The notes below the pieces were generated by a model that saw nothing but the letters and a program-made list of their open reading frames with translations, searched no databases and was not told where the DNA came from. From Streptomyces sp. BK239 (GTDB taxonomy: Bacteria > Actinomycetota > Actinomycetes > Streptomycetales > Streptomycetaceae), in assembly GCF_004217285.1 (NCBI RefSeq), contig NZ_SHKS01000003.1, forward strand, positions 1 to 64,000: 64,000 bases of DNA, given 5' to 3'. Positions 37,445 to 47,786 of this stretch are shown here, piece after piece. The position numbers were made by a program, and so were the translations under genes. The stretch's first letter is position 1, and every line of letters starts with the position of its first letter.

Positions 37445-39156
37445 TGCTCCTGCTGGTGCTGCCGGGTAGGGGGGAAGTCTGCGGTATCGGTGGTGCGTAC
37501 GGCGAGCGTCCGGTCCGGATTCAGCCGTACGACGATGTGACGGCGCCAGTTCGCGTCGTCGCGCCCTGCGCGGTCCTCGCGCCAGTGGCAGCCGCGGGTC
37601 TCCTCGCGCAGCAGGGCGGCGGCGACCAGGACGCGGGCCACGCACAGGAGGTTGGTGGCCTCCCAGGTGTCGACGCCGGGCTCGGCGGTCTTGCCGTTCT
37701 CGTCGAGGGCGTCGCGGGCCTCGGTGTGCAGCCGCTGGAGCCGGTCGGCGGCCTTCTCCAGCGACTCCTTCGAGCGCAGGACCCCCGCGCCCTCCGTCAT
37801 GGTGCGCTGGATCGCGAACCGGGCCTCGGGGGCCAGCAGCGGGTGCGCGGGCGTCGCCGGGTGCTCGACCGGGGCGGGCACGCGCTCGTGCGGGCCGTCG
37901 GCCGCCCGGTCGCCGGCGATGTCGGCGGCGATGCGCTCGGCGTAGACGAGGCCTTCGAGGAGGGAGTTGGAGGCGAGCCGGTTGGCGCCGTGCACACCGG
38001 TGCAGGCGACCTCCCCGCACGCGTACAGGCCCGGGACGGTGGTGCGGCCGTGGGAGTCGGTGCGCACACCCCCGGAGGCGTAGTGGGCGGCCGGTGCGAC
38101 CGGGACGGGCTCGGTGACCGGGTCGATGCCGTGGGCGCGGCAGGCCGCCAGGATCGTCGGGAAGCGGTTCTCCCACATGGCGGCGCCGAAGTGGCGGGCG
38201 TCGAGGAACATGTGCTCGGCGTCCTGCTCCTGCATGCGGCGCGTGATGCCCTTGGCGACGATGTCGCGGGGCGCGAGCTCGGCCAGCTCGTGCTGCCCCA
38301 GCATGAACCGCACGCCGTCGCCGTCGACCAGGTGCGCGCCCTCGCCGCGCACGGCCTCGGAGACCAGCGGCTGCTGGCCCTCCGCGTCCGCGCCGAGGAA
38401 CAGCACGGTGGGATGGAACTGCACGAACTCCAGGTCGCTGACCTCGGCGCCCGCGCGCAGGGCGAGCGCCACGCCGTCGCCGGTGGAGACGGACGGGTTG
38501 GTCGTCGCGGAGTAGACCTGGCCCATGCCGCCGGTCGCGAGGACGACCGCGGGAGCGTGCACGGCGCCCACGCCGTCGTGCTGGCCCTCGCCCATGACGT
38601 GCAGGGTCACGCCCGCGGTGCGGCCCTCGGCGTCGGTGAGCAGGTCCAGGACGAGCGCGTTCTCGATCGTGCGCAGGCCACGCGCGCGAACGGCCTCCAC
38701 GAGCGCGCGGGAGATCTCCGCGCCGGTGGCGTCGCCGCCGGCGTGGGCGATGCGGCGGCGGTGGTGGCCGCCCTCGCGGGTGAGCTGGATGCCGCCCTCG
38801 TCGTCGGTGTCGAAGTGGGCGCCGGTGGAGATCAGCCGGCGTACGGCGTCGGGTCCCTCGGTGACCAGGAGCCGTACCGCGTCCTCGTCGCACAGGCCCG
38901 CACCCGCCACCAGCGTGTCGTCCAGGTGCTGTTGGGGGGTGTCGCCCTCGCCGAGGGCCGCGGCGATGCCGCCCTGCGCCCAGCGTGTGGAGCCGTCGTC
39001 GAGGCGGGCCTTGGTGACCACGACCGTCGTCAGGCCTGCGGCCTCGCAGCGCAGGGCGGCGGTCAGGCCGGCCACTCCGGAGCCGACGACCACGACGTCC
39101 GCCGAGATGGACCACCCGGGCGCGGGCGCGTGCAGTCGTATGCCTGTGCTGGTCAC
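37441..39156 (-). CDS. nadB: L-aspartate oxidase
   Basis: 571 aa flavoenzyme making iminoaspartate for quinolinate. FAD motif [19 protein letters not shown] at about residues 20-38, the GG-repeat [14 protein letters not shown], and [20 protein letters not shown] typical of the succinate dehydrogenase/aspartate oxidase family. Its GTG overlaps the panC stop by 4 nt. NadA is not in the window. Confidence 0.96.
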   Translation of the reverse strand: MTSTGIRLHAPAPGWSISADVVVVGSGVAGLTAALRCEAAGLTTVVVTKARLDDGSTRWAQGGIAAALGEGDTPQQHLDDTLVAGAGLCDEDAVRLLVTEGPDAVRRLISTGAHFDTDDEGGIQLTREGGHHRRRIAHAGGDATGAEISRALVEAVRARGLRTIENALVLDLLTDAEGRTAGVTLHVMGEGQHDGVGAVHAPAVVLATGGMGQVYSATTNPSVSTGDGVALALRAGAEVSDLEFVQFHPTVLFLGADAEGQQPLVSEAVRGEGAHLVDGDGVRFMLGQHELAELAPRDIVAKGITRRMQEQDAEHMFLDARHFGAAMWENRFPTILAACRAHGIDPVTEPVPVAPAAHYASGGVRTDSHGRTTVPGLYACGEVACTGVHGANRLASNSLLEGLVYAERIAADIAGDRAADGPHERVPAPVEHPATPAHPLLAPEARFAIQRTMTEGAGVLRSKESLEKAADRLQRLHTEARDALDENGKTAEPGVDTWEATNLLCVARVLVAAALLREETRGCHWREDRAGRDDANWRRHIVVRLNPDRTLAVRTTDTADFPPTRQHQQEQ

Positions 39157-40145
39157 GAGGCGGCTCCGAACGTGAGGGGGAGGTTGTCGATCAGCCGGGT
39201 CGTCCCGACCCGGGCGGCGACGGCCAGGACGGCCTCGCCGGTGAAGTCGTCCCCGATCTCGGTGAAGTCGACCGGGTCGACCAGCGCGAGGTAGTCCAGC
39301 CGCAGCGGCGGGTCCATGCGGGCGGCTTCGTCGAGGACCAGGCGGGCGGCCGCGCGGACGGCCGCCGCGGCGCCGGGGACGGCCTTGGCGACGGCGTGCG
39401 CGTCGGCGGCGGCACGGGACTCGCCCAGGGCGCTGAGCGCCTCGGCGCGCGCGTGAGTGGCCGGCACCTCACGCGCGCGTGCCCGCAGCGCCTCCTGGGC
39501 GGCGTGCCGGTCGCGGCCGGCGAACAGCGCCTGGGACAGCGCGAGCGCGGTGCGTCGCCCGGTCGCGGACAGATAGCGGTTTCTGCTGGACAGGGCCAGG
39601 CCGTCGTCCTCGCGGACGGTCGGCACGGCGACGATCTCCACGCCGAAGTTCAGATCGCGCACCATGCGGCGGATCAGGGCGAGCTGCTGGGCGTCCTTCT
39701 GCCCGAACAGGGCCACGTCGGGCCGGGTGAGGTGCAGCAGCTTGGCGACGACGGTCAGCATCCCGTCGAAGTGGCCGGGGCGCGAGCCGCCCTCCAGACG
39801 CTCGCCCATGGGCCCGGCGGTGATGCGCACCTGGGGCTCGCCGCCCGGGTAGACCTCGTCCACGGACGGCGCGAAGACGACGTCGGCGCCGGCCTGTTCG
39901 GCGAGCTTGACGTCGGCGTCCAGGGTGCGCGGATAACGGTCGAGGTCCTCGCCCGCGCCGAACTGCAGCGGGTTGACGAAGACGGTGACGACCACCTCGC
40001 CGTCCGGCCCGGCGATCTCGCGGGCGGTGCGGACGAGCGTGGCGTGCCCCTCGTGCAGGGCGCCCATCGTCATCACGACCGCCCTGCGCCCGGCACGCGC
40101 GCGTGCGTGCAGGTCGTCGGCGGTGCTCAGCAGGCTCGTGGTCAT
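39153..40145 (-). CDS. panC: pantoate-beta-alanine ligase
   Basis: 330 aa. Joins pantoate and beta-alanine using ATP. Conserved [14 protein letters not shown] (HIGH-type) at 25-38, VFVNPLQFG, and [16 protein letters not shown] with the KMSKS-like ALSSRN region. Longer than the usual 280 aa because of an Ala/Arg-rich insert in the last third (about 225-275). ATG 40145 overlaps the upstream stop by 4 nt. Confidence 0.95.
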   Translation of the reverse strand: MTTSLLSTADDLHARARAGRRAVVMTMGALHEGHATLVRTAREIAGPDGEVVVTVFVNPLQFGAGEDLDRYPRTLDADVKLAEQAGADVVFAPSVDEVYPGGEPQVRITAGPMGERLEGGSRPGHFDGMLTVVAKLLHLTRPDVALFGQKDAQQLALIRRMVRDLNFGVEIVAVPTVREDDGLALSSRNRYLSATGRRTALALSQALFAGRDRHAAQEALRARAREVPATHARAEALSALGESRAAADAHAVAKAVPGAAAAVRAAARLVLDEAARMDPPLRLDYLALVDPVDFTEIGDDFTGEAVLAVAARVGTTRLIDNLPLTFGAAS

Positions 40146-41071
40146 CCGGCTTCTCCCTCGGCGCCGTCGGTCCCGTTGGCGAGTACCCCGAGGAGGTCCT
40201 CGGCGAGTTCCGGCTTCAGCAGACCGTGGGCCAGCGCGCGGTCGGCGGTGGCGCGGGCCATCGCGAGGTAGCCGCCGACGGCCTGCGGGGCGTGCCTGCG
40301 CAGTTCGGCCACGTGCGCGGCGACCGTGCCGGCGTCCCCGCGCGCGACGGGGCCGGTGAGCGCCGCGTCGCCGGAGCGCAGCGCGTTGTCGAGGGCGGCG
40401 CCGAGCAGCGGGCCGAGCATCCGGTCGGGGGCCGACACCCCGGAGGCGCGCAGCAGCTCCATGGACTGGGCGACGAGCGTCACCAGGTGGTTGGCGCCCA
40501 GGGCGAGGGCCGCGTGGTAGAGCGGCCGGCTCTCCTCGGCGATCCACTCCGGTTCGCCGCCCATCTCGATGACCAGTGCCTCGGCGGCCAGCCGCAGCTC
40601 GTCGGGCGCGGTCACGCCGAAGGAGCAGCCGGCCAGTCGCTGGACGTCCACGGGGGTGCCGGTGAAGGTCATCGCCGGGTGCAGGGCCAGGGGCAGGGCG
40701 CCCGCGCGCAGGGCGGGGTCGAGGACGTTCACGCCGTACCGCCCGGAGGTGTGCACGATCAGCTGGCCGGGGCGTACGGCGCCGGTGTCGGCGAGGCCTT
40801 CGACGAGGCCGGGCAGGGCGTCGTCGGGGACGGTCAGCAGGACCAGTTCGGCGCGCTGGAGGACCTCGGCGGGCGGCACCAGCGGCACGTCCGGCAGCAG
40901 TGCCGCGGCCCGGCGGCGGGAGGCGTCGGAGACCCCCGACACGGCGACCGGGCGGTGTCCGGCGAGCTGGAGCGACGCGGCGAGCGCGGGGCCCACACGG
41001 CCGGCGCCGACGACGCCGACGGTGAGCCGTGCGGGACGGTCCCTGGGGTCTGGCTGTTGGCTTGTGTTCAC
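40142..41071 (-). CDS. Rossmann-fold DUF2520 protein, candidate ketopantoate reductase
   Basis: 309 aa. NAD(P)-binding [16 protein letters not shown] at about residues 19-34, then a C-terminal DUF2520 helical domain (about 165-290). Overall it resembles 6-phosphogluconate-dehydrogenase-fold oxidoreductases such as ProC and PanE. It is the first gene of the operon with panC, and in this position could supply pantoate. GTG 41071 has GGGAAGG about 10 nt upstream. The assignment as reductase of the pathway is inference from context. Confidence 0.85.
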   Translation of the reverse strand: MNTSQQPDPRDRPARLTVGVVGAGRVGPALAASLQLAGHRPVAVSGVSDASRRRAAALLPDVPLVPPAEVLQRAELVLLTVPDDALPGLVEGLADTGAVRPGQLIVHTSGRYGVNVLDPALRAGALPLALHPAMTFTGTPVDVQRLAGCSFGVTAPDELRLAAEALVIEMGGEPEWIAEESRPLYHAALALGANHLVTLVAQSMELLRASGVSAPDRMLGPLLGAALDNALRSGDAALTGPVARGDAGTVAAHVAELRRHAPQAVGGYLAMARATADRALAHGLLKPELAEDLLGVLANGTDGAEGEAG

Positions 41072-41268
41072 GCGGCGACGGCCTTCCCGTTCCAGTCCGC
41101 TTCGGGTACCGGACGATTTCTCGTCATGTTAACGCGATCGGTCGCCGGGGCGTCCGGTCGTCCACAGGCTGTGGGTTTCCTCTCGGCGGCCGCACGACCC
41201 GCGCGCGGGCCGCCGGTGGTGCGGAAACCCCGGTGCGCGGGCGGTCCGGCGCCGGGCATGATCCGAGC

Positions 41269-42471
41269 ATGACGAACACGGCGGAACGGGACGGGGAAGA
41301 GCCGGGCGAGGAGCGGCGGGAGGACCTGGGGAAGCGACGGACGGCCGCCTTCCGGGCGGCGGAGCGGACGCTGTCGCGTCCGGGCTTCCGCGGCAGCCTG
41401 CGCGACCGGCTCGCCCTGCTGCACGAAGCGGCACCCGAGGTGTACGACCTGGACGAGCCCCCGGACGTGTACGGCGGCGGTGTCGTGGCCGCCCTGGAGG
41501 ACCGGGTCGCGGGCCTGCTGGGCACGGAGGCCGCCGCGTTCTTCCCCACCGGCACGATGGCCCAGCAGGTCGCCCTGCGCTGCTGGGCCGGGCGTACCGG
41601 CAACCCCACGGTCGCCCTGCACGCGCTGGCCCACCCGGAGGTCCACGAGCGGGGCGCCCTGAGCGCGGTGGCCGGGCTGCGGCCGGTACGCGTCACCGGT
41701 GAGCCCCGGCTGCCGACGGCCGACGAGGTCCGCGCCTTCGAGGAGCCCTTCGGGACGCTGATGCTGGAACTGCCTCTCAGGGACGCCGGTTTCGTGCTGC
41801 CCTCGTGGGAGGAGCTCACCGAGGTCGTGGACGCGGCACGCGAGCGCGACGCGGTGGTGCACTTCGACGGCGCCCGCCTGTGGGAGTCCACCGTCCACTT
41901 CGGCCGCTCCCTGGGGGAGATCGCGGGCCTGGCGGACAGCGTCTACGTGTCGTTCTACAAGTCCCTGGACGGCTTCGGCGGCGCGGCGCTCGCGGGCCCG
42001 CGGGCGCTGGTGGAGGAGGCGGGTGCCTGGCGCCACCGGTACGGGGGCACCGCCTTCCAGCAGTTCCCCACGGCGCTGTCCGCGCTCGTCGGGCTGGAGC
42101 GGGAGCTGCCCCGGCTGCCGGAGTACGTCGCCCACGCGCGCGTGGTGGCCGAGGCGCTGCGTGAGGGCTTCGCCGAGGCCGGGGTCCCCTGGGCGCGCGT
42201 GCATCCGCGGACGCCGCACACGCACGAGTTCCAGCTCTGGCTGCCCTACGACGCCGGCGACCTCACCGAGGCGGCGGTGCGGCAGGCCGAGGAGACGAAG
42301 ACGGTGCTCTTCGCGTCGGGTTGGAGCCGCGGCGGGCCGCCCGGACTGTCGTTCACGGAGGTCACCGTGCGCGCCGACGGCCTGGAGTGGACGCCGCAGG
42401 ACGTGCGGGCGGCCGTCGGGGACTTCATGGCGCGGCTGAGGGGGACCGCCGGGCAGCCGTTCACGGCCTGA
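41269..42471 (+). CDS. PLP-dependent threonine-aldolase/beta-eliminating lyase family enzyme
   Basis: 400 aa fold type I PLP enzyme. The Schiff-base lysine is in SFYKSLDGFGG, with the Asp of VVHFDGARLWE below the ring; FFPTGTMAQQVAL forms the phosphate-binding region. Low-specificity threonine aldolase is the nearest family, but the first 50 residues (acidic head) and overall divergence leave the substrate open. ATG 41269 follows CATGAT by 6 nt (leaderless). Confidence 0.85.
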   Translation: MTNTAERDGEEPGEERREDLGKRRTAAFRAAERTLSRPGFRGSLRDRLALLHEAAPEVYDLDEPPDVYGGGVVAALEDRVAGLLGTEAAAFFPTGTMAQQVALRCWAGRTGNPTVALHALAHPEVHERGALSAVAGLRPVRVTGEPRLPTADEVRAFEEPFGTLMLELPLRDAGFVLPSWEELTEVVDAARERDAVVHFDGARLWESTVHFGRSLGEIAGLADSVYVSFYKSLDGFGGAALAGPRALVEEAGAWRHRYGGTAFQQFPTALSALVGLERELPRLPEYVAHARVVAEALREGFAEAGVPWARVHPRTPHTHEFQLWLPYDAGDLTEAAVRQAEETKTVLFASGWSRGGPPGLSFTEVTVRADGLEWTPQDVRAAVGDFMARLRGTAGQPFTA

Positions 42472-42679
42472 CCGGCCTCAGACGGTGCAGCAGCCGGCCG
42501 AGGGCGTTCCGGGCGCGCCCGCGGGCGGCGCGGCGGCCGGCGAGGACCGCCTCGAACTCACGGCGGTCGCGCAGTTCGCGGACGAGCTGCCAGTCGTGGG
42601 CGCCGGGCGCGGGCGGGAGGGGCTCGCCGTGCTGACGGGCGCGGTGGACGTCGAGGGCGTACTGCTCGGTGATGCTCAT
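42461..42679 (-). CDS. small basic protein divergent from the ArsR gene
   Basis: 72 aa, Arg-rich (RRAARGRARNALGRLLHRLR), start MSITEQYALDVHRARQHG. ATG 42679 has AAAAGG about 9 nt upstream. Its last 11 nt overlap the end of the aldolase gene on the opposite strand. It shares an intergenic operator with the ArsR gene and may be its target. No family recognised. Confidence 0.65.
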   Translation of the reverse strand: MSITEQYALDVHRARQHGEPLPPAPGAHDWQLVRELRDRREFEAVLAGRRAARGRARNALGRLLHRLRPVRP

Positions 42680-42779
42680 GGCCGTCGCCTTTTCGGGAAT
42701 CGGAGAGGGGAAGGGCCCGGGTGCGCCGCGGTCGCCCCGGTGACTCCAGGCTGCGGCGGGCCCGGGCGGTGCGTCCCGT

Positions 42780-42802
42780 CGATTGACGAGGGCCGTCAAT
42801 CG
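42780..42802. promoter_or_regulatory. inverted repeat between the small gene and the ArsR gene
   Basis: CGATTGACG (42780-42788) and CGTCAATCG (42794-42802) are a perfect 9-bp inverted repeat with a 5-nt spacer. It sits 38 nt before ATG 42841 and 100 nt from the divergent ATG, as expected for an ArsR-type autoregulatory operator. Confidence 0.7.
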
Positions 42803-42840
42803 TCGGCCGCCTTGTCAGTGCCGGGGTGCACCATGAGGGC

Positions 42841-43944
42841 ATGAGCGTGCGCATCGACATCACGGGGCTGCGGCCGGAGCGGATCACGGTCGCGCCGTCG
42901 CCCCTGGCCGAACTCGGCATGGCGCTGCACGCGCTGTCCGAACCGGGCCACCACCCCGGGCTGCAGGGCTGGGTCACCAGCGTGACGGCGTCCCTCGACC
43001 CGCATCTGGCCGACCGGATGTGCGAGGCGGACTTCCTGTGGCGGACGACGTTCTCCGACGTCTTCCTGCCGTACGCGGGCATCCCGGGCGGCACCCGGCC
43101 GGGCGCCACACTCGCCGAAGAGCTCGACCTGCTGGACAAACTGAGCGACGAACAGTTCACCGACTCCGCGCTGGAGTTCACGTGCGCGCCGGGCTACGAG
43201 CTGCCGAGCTCCGGCGTCCTGTCCGACCCGGCCCTGCACGAGCGCGCCCTCGACCTGGCCGCCTCCCGAGGGCCGCGCCAGGTGCGCTTCACCCGGCGGC
43301 TGCTCGCCGACCCGCCCCTCGTGCGGGCGTGGCTGCGGCAGTTCCTCAAGGACTGCGAGGAGGCCTTCTTCGCGGACGTCTGGGCCCGGGTCCGCCACGC
43401 GCTCGCCGCGGACGCCCGCCACAAGACGGAGCTGCTGCACCGCAAGGGTCTCGCGGAGGCCCTCGCCTCGGTGTCCTCCGCCGTGACACTGGACGAGAAC
43501 ACCGCGCACATCACCGTCGACAAGCTGATCGAGGGCCGCACCGCCGTCACCGACGGGTCCCTGCTGCTGGTGCCGACGAGCCTCGGCTGGCCGCATCTGA
43601 TGGTCTTGCACCGGTACGGCTGGCAGCCGGTGCTGCACTACCCGGTCGCCTCGCCGGAACTGGCCTCGCCGCCGTCGGTGGAGCAGTTGACGCTGCGGAT
43701 GACGGCGCTGTCCCACCCCGTGCGCATGCGGATCTGCCGTCTGCTGGCCCGCAGCGCGTACACGACCACCGAGCTGGCTCAGGCGCACGGCATGACGGCG
43801 CCCGAGATATCCCGGCACCTCGCCGTCCTGAAGAAGGCGGGCCTGGTCTCCACCCGCCGCCGCGGCCGGTACGTGCTGCACCAGCTGGACGTGACGATGG
43901 TGGCGCGGCTCGGCAGCGACTTCCTGGAGGGGATACTCCGCTAG
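42841..43944 (+). CDS. ArsR-family regulator with N-terminal DUF5937-type domain
   Basis: 367 aa. Residues about 1-270 are a helical domain of unknown role, as in DUF5937 proteins. The last 90 residues form an ArsR winged helix: LTLRMTALSHPVRMRICRLL, TTELAQAHGMTAPEISRHLA and VLKKAGLVSTRRRGRYVLH. No metal-binding CxC motif is seen. ATG 42841 is chosen; GTG 42826 adds five residues. Probably binds the dyad upstream. Confidence 0.85.
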   Translation: MSVRIDITGLRPERITVAPSPLAELGMALHALSEPGHHPGLQGWVTSVTASLDPHLADRMCEADFLWRTTFSDVFLPYAGIPGGTRPGATLAEELDLLDKLSDEQFTDSALEFTCAPGYELPSSGVLSDPALHERALDLAASRGPRQVRFTRRLLADPPLVRAWLRQFLKDCEEAFFADVWARVRHALAADARHKTELLHRKGLAEALASVSSAVTLDENTAHITVDKLIEGRTAVTDGSLLLVPTSLGWPHLMVLHRYGWQPVLHYPVASPELASPPSVEQLTLRMTALSHPVRMRICRLLARSAYTTTELAQAHGMTAPEISRHLAVLKKAGLVSTRRRGRYVLHQLDVTMVARLGSDFLEGILR

Positions 43945-43985
43945 GGCGCGCGCCGCGGCAGGAGCGGTTCGCGCGGGTCGGCCGC

Positions 43986-44618
43986 TCAGTCGAAGCGGAT
44001 GTGCCTCAGCCCCACGCGCGCCTGCCGCAGCCTGGTCCGCAGTGCGCCCTCGTTGTTGGGCCGGAGCGTCAGACCGGCCAGGACGGCGATGCGGTCGGCC
44101 GTCCTGGGCACGGAGGTGCGGTCCGTCCACAGCTGCTCGGCGAAGCAGGGTTCGCGCAGCCGCTCCAGACAGTGGTCGAGCTGACGGACGGCCCAACTCT
44201 GGTGCCTCAGAGCGGCGTTCTTGCCGGCGAGGAACCGGAGCAGGCGTCCGAAGCGGCGTTCCCGCAGCCGCCGCAGCACGGTCTCCCGTTCGGCGAGGAG
44301 GGTGAAATGCCGTACGTCGTGCCCCAGTTCGCGCAACCGGCCCACGGTCTGCGCGAAGTGGTCCGGATCCGTGAGGGTCATGGGCACGATCACCACGCCG
44401 TCGTGCTTGCGCAGCGCCAGGTCGAGCACCTCGACGACGCCCTGCCGCCAGGACGCGAGGTCCCGGAAGTCCTCGCGCAGCCCGGGCGGCAGCATGCGGT
44501 GCAGGCCGAAGCCCACGTGCTCGGGGTCGCACACGACGCTGCCCGGCAGCCGGCGGCGGATCTCGTGTGCCGTCTGTGTCTTGCCACCCCCGAAAGGGCC
44601 GTTTATCCACAGGAGCAT
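43986..44618 (-). CDS. TmrB-like P-loop protein (tunicamycin-resistance family)
   Basis: 210 aa. Walker A INGPFGGGKTQTAHEI (5-20), DPEHVGFGLHRMLP, VVIVPMTLTDPDHF and a C-terminal HIRFD. This layout closely follows Bacillus TmrB, an ATP-binding membrane-associated protein that gives tunicamycin resistance by binding the drug. Resistance is inferred from family similarity. ATG 44618 follows TAGGGT by 6 nt, so it is probably leaderless. Confidence 0.85.
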   Translation of the reverse strand: MLLWINGPFGGGKTQTAHEIRRRLPGSVVCDPEHVGFGLHRMLPPGLREDFRDLASWRQGVVEVLDLALRKHDGVVIVPMTLTDPDHFAQTVGRLRELGHDVRHFTLLAERETVLRRLRERRFGRLLRFLAGKNAALRHQSWAVRQLDHCLERLREPCFAEQLWTDRTSVPRTADRIAVLAGLTLRPNNEGALRTRLRQARVGLRHIRFD

Positions 44619-44664
44619 GCGCAGACCCTAGTGGCCGCCACGGGGGCCGGGGAGCGCTTTCCTC

Positions 44665-45333
44665 TCAGTGCCCGCCGGCGCGGACCAGTCCCGTCTCGTA
44701 GGCCAGGACGACCACCTGGACCCGGTCGCGCAGGCCCAGCTTGGTGAGGATGCGGCCGACGTGGGTCTTCACCGTCGCTTCGGACAGCACCAGCCGGGCG
44801 GCGATCTCGCCGTTGGACAGCCCCTGGGCGACGAGGATCATGACCTCGCGCTCGCGCTCGGTGAGCCGCTCCAGCTCCTTGCGCTGCGGCTCCTTGCCGG
44901 CGCTGGGCAGCATCGGCGCGAACCGGTCGAGCAGACGGCGGGTGGTGGAGGGGGCGACGACCGCGTCGCCGCTGTGCACGGAGCGGATGGCGGCGAGCAG
45001 TTCGCCGGGCGGCACGTCCTTGAGCATGAATCCGGAGGCGCCCGCCTTCAGCCCGGAGAAGGCGTACTCGTCGAGGTCGAAGGTGGTCAGGATCAGCACC
45101 TTCGGCGGGTTCTCCTCCGCGCAGATCCGCCGGGTCGCCTCCACTCCGTCCAGCTTCGGCATGCGCACGTCCATCAGCACCACGTCCACCGCTGTGGACC
45201 GCACCGCCTGGAGGGCCTCGACGCCGTCGCCCGCCTCGGCCACGACCTCCATGTCCGGCTGGGCGGCGAGCACCATCCCGAACCCGGTGCGCAGCAGCAC
45301 CTGGTCGTCGACGAGCATCACGCGGATCGTCAT
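44665..45333 (-). CDS. LuxR/NarL-type response regulator
   Basis: 222 aa. Receiver domain (1-120) with Asp55 in VVLMDVRMPKLDG and a LuxR helix-turn-helix (about 155-215) with LTEREREVMILVAQGLSN and EATVKTHVGRILTKL. GAGG precedes ATG 45333. It follows its cognate histidine kinase gene after 48 nt. Targets unknown. Confidence 0.95.
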   Translation of the reverse strand: MTIRVMLVDDQVLLRTGFGMVLAAQPDMEVVAEAGDGVEALQAVRSTAVDVVLMDVRMPKLDGVEATRRICAEENPPKVLILTTFDLDEYAFSGLKAGASGFMLKDVPPGELLAAIRSVHSGDAVVAPSTTRRLLDRFAPMLPSAGKEPQRKELERLTEREREVMILVAQGLSNGEIAARLVLSEATVKTHVGRILTKLGLRDRVQVVVLAYETGLVRAGGH

Positions 45334-45381
45334 CGGGTCCTCTTCCGTGTTACAGGTGTCAACAGGGGGCGTGCGGGGGCG

Positions 45382-46587
45382 TCAGTGCGCCGGTTTGAGC
45401 GGCAGCAGGGCGCTGATGCGGAATCCTCCGCCCGGGCGCGGGCCGGCGTCCAGCGTGCCGCCGACCATGCCGACCCGCTCACGCATGCCGATCAGCCCGT
45501 GCCCCTGGCCGTCGATGCCGCCCTCCTCGTACAGCTCGTGCGGGGCGCCCTTGCCGTCGTCCTCGACGAGCAGGCCGAGACCGTCGTCGAAGTAGACCAG
45601 ACGCACGCTGGCGCCCGCGTGCGGTCCGCCGTGCTTGCGCGTGTTGGTCAGCGCCTCCTGCACGATGCGGTACGCGGTGAGCTCGACGCCGCTGGGCAGC
45701 GGGCGCGGAGTGCCCTCGACCTTGAAGTCGACGGGCAGACCGGAGCCGCTGCACTGCTCGACCAGGTCCTTGATCTGCTCGACGTCCGGCTGCGGCACGT
45801 ACTCGCCGCTCTCCTGGTGCTCCCCGGTGCGCAGCACGCCCAGCAGGCGGCGCATCTCGGCGAGCGCCTGGCGGCCGGTCGAGGAGATCGTCTCCAGGGC
45901 CTTCTTCGCTTGGTCGGGGGCGGCGTCCAGGACGTAGGCCGCGCCGTCGGCCTGCACCACCATCACCGACACGTTGTGCGCGACGACGTCGTGCAACTCG
46001 CGCGCGATACGGGCGCGTTCGGCGGCGACAGCGACCTTCGCCTGCGCCTCGCGCTCCTTCTCCAGGCGGGAGGCCCGCTCCTCCAGTTGCGCGAAGTAGG
46101 CGCGGCGGGTCCGCATGGAGTCGCCGAGCACCCAGGCGAGGGCGAACGGCACCGTCTGGAAGACGACGATCGCGACATTGCCCAACGCGCTGGTCTGCTC
46201 GTTCGGCCAGCGCATCTGCGCCAGCGTCGCCGCGCTCAGCCCCGTGCCCAGGGCCAGCCAGGACGACCAGCGCACGCCCGTCGCGGCGACCGTGTAGACG
46301 ATCACCAGCAGGGCGAAGTCGGCGGCCATCGTCGCGACGTCCAGCGCCAGCTGCGCCACGCCGATGGCGCCGGCCAGCAGGAGCATCCCCTCGGGCATGC
46401 GCCGTCGCAGCGCCACCACCAGGCAGAGCAGGAAGGCCACCGGCACGATGAGTGCCGGATCGTCGGTTCCCTGGCCGGTGTTCCTGGTGGAGGTGTCGGC
46501 CACCACAGAGATCCCGAACAGGACGAAGGCCCAGAAGCCGTCGACCCCGCTCGGGTGTCTGCGGATGAAGTCATAGAGGCGCTGCAC
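45382..46587 (-). CDS. NarL-type sensor histidine kinase
   Basis: 401 aa. Several membrane spans fill residues about 15-160. A HisKA_3 dimerisation domain has the phospho-accepting His in RIARELHDVVAHNVSVM, and a HATPase domain ends the protein (LGLLVEDDGKGAP, GHGLIGMRERV). The start GTG 46587 is chosen because TACTCT ends 7 nt upstream (leaderless); a frame to 46620 exists. Partner is the LuxR regulator downstream. Confidence 0.93.
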   Translation of the reverse strand: MQRLYDFIRRHPSGVDGFWAFVLFGISVVADTSTRNTGQGTDDPALIVPVAFLLCLVVALRRRMPEGMLLLAGAIGVAQLALDVATMAADFALLVIVYTVAATGVRWSSWLALGTGLSAATLAQMRWPNEQTSALGNVAIVVFQTVPFALAWVLGDSMRTRRAYFAQLEERASRLEKEREAQAKVAVAAERARIARELHDVVAHNVSVMVVQADGAAYVLDAAPDQAKKALETISSTGRQALAEMRRLLGVLRTGEHQESGEYVPQPDVEQIKDLVEQCSGSGLPVDFKVEGTPRPLPSGVELTAYRIVQEALTNTRKHGGPHAGASVRLVYFDDGLGLLVEDDGKGAPHELYEEGGIDGQGHGLIGMRERVGMVGGTLDAGPRPGGGFRISALLPLKPAH

Positions 46588-46705
46588 GTAACCCAGAGTA
46601 GGGAAGCCCGATGTGTGCACGGGTCAACCGGAGGGCCGATCCGGATCCGGCGCGCATACTCCGCAAGGTGGAGGAGACGATCGCCTGTGCGCATAGTCTG
46701 AGCCG

Positions 46706-47734
46706 GTGGCGGCACAGGTGACGGGCTCCGGTGGATGGCGTGGCTGGCGGGCGGCGACGCAGGACGCGCTCTACGGGACGGACGGCTTCTACCGCCGCCC
46801 CGAGGGCCCGGCGGGCCACTTCCGCACGTCTGTGCACGCGTCCCCGCTCTTCGCCGGTGCGGTGGCCCGGCTGCTGTGCGAGGTGGACGAGGCGCTGGGC
46901 CGGCCCGCGTCGCTCGACTTCGTCGACATGGCCGCCGGACGCGGTGAGCTGGTCACCGCGGTGCTCGCCGCGCTCCCCGCCCACGTGGCGGCCCGCACAC
47001 GCGCGTACGCCGTCGAGATCGCCGCCCGTCCGGCGGGCCTCGACCGTCGGGTCGAGTGGCTGCCCGAGCCGCCCCCGGAGGTCACCGGGCTGCTGTTCGC
47101 CAACGAGTGGCTGGACAACGTGCCCGTCGAGGTCGCCGAGGTCGACCCCGCCGGAACCGTACGCCGGGTGCTCGTCCGAGGCGACGGGGCAGAGCGGCTC
47201 GGCGAGCCGGTGTCCGGCGCGGAGGCGGAGTGGCTCGCGCGCTGGTGGCCCCTGGCCGGGGAGGAGGGGCTGCGGGCGGAGATCGGGCTGCCCCGGGACA
47301 CCGCCTGGGCCTCCGCCGTCGCCCGTGTCCGGCGCGGGCTCGCCGTGGCCGTGGACTACGCGCACACGGCGGACGCCCGCCCTCCGTTCGGGACGCTCAC
47401 GGGCTACCGGGAGGGCCGGGAGACGACTCCCGTGCCGGACGGCTCGTGCGACCTCACGACGCATGTCGCCCTGGACGCCTGTGCGCAGGCGGGCACACCG
47501 GCGCATTCGCCGTCCGCGCCCCGCCTGCTCTCCCAGCGGGAGGCGTTGCACGCCCTGGGTGTCACCGGCGCGCGCCCCCCGCTCGCGCTGGCCTCCACGG
47601 ACCCCGCCGCGTACGTCCGCGCCCTCGCGAGCGCCGGCGAGGCGGCCGAACTCACCGCGGCGGGCGGCCTCGGCGACTTCGCCTGGCTGCTCCAGCCGGT
47701 CGGGATCGCCGACCCGCTCGCCCCGCCCCGCTGA
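46706..47734 (+). CDS. MidA/NDUFAF7-type SAM-dependent methyltransferase
   Basis: 342 aa. Family landmarks are the N-terminal [20 protein letters not shown], a SAM-binding [16 protein letters not shown], and the [12 protein letters not shown] acidic motif, as in NDUFAF7 (MidA). In mitochondria NDUFAF7 symmetrically dimethylates an arginine of complex I subunit NDUFS2, the NuoD homologue. The convergent next gene encodes a NuoD, which makes it a likely substrate. GTG 46706 follows TAGTCT by 6 nt (leaderless). Confidence 0.87.
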   Translation: MAAQVTGSGGWRGWRAATQDALYGTDGFYRRPEGPAGHFRTSVHASPLFAGAVARLLCEVDEALGRPASLDFVDMAAGRGELVTAVLAALPAHVAARTRAYAVEIAARPAGLDRRVEWLPEPPPEVTGLLFANEWLDNVPVEVAEVDPAGTVRRVLVRGDGAERLGEPVSGAEAEWLARWWPLAGEEGLRAEIGLPRDTAWASAVARVRRGLAVAVDYAHTADARPPFGTLTGYREGRETTPVPDGSCDLTTHVALDACAQAGTPAHSPSAPRLLSQREALHALGVTGARPPLALASTDPAAYVRALASAGEAAELTAAGGLGDFAWLLQPVGIADPLAPPR

Positions 47735-47786
47735 CACGCACGCCGGAGCGCTCGCCCCACCGCCACCGGCGCCGAGATGCCCCCGA

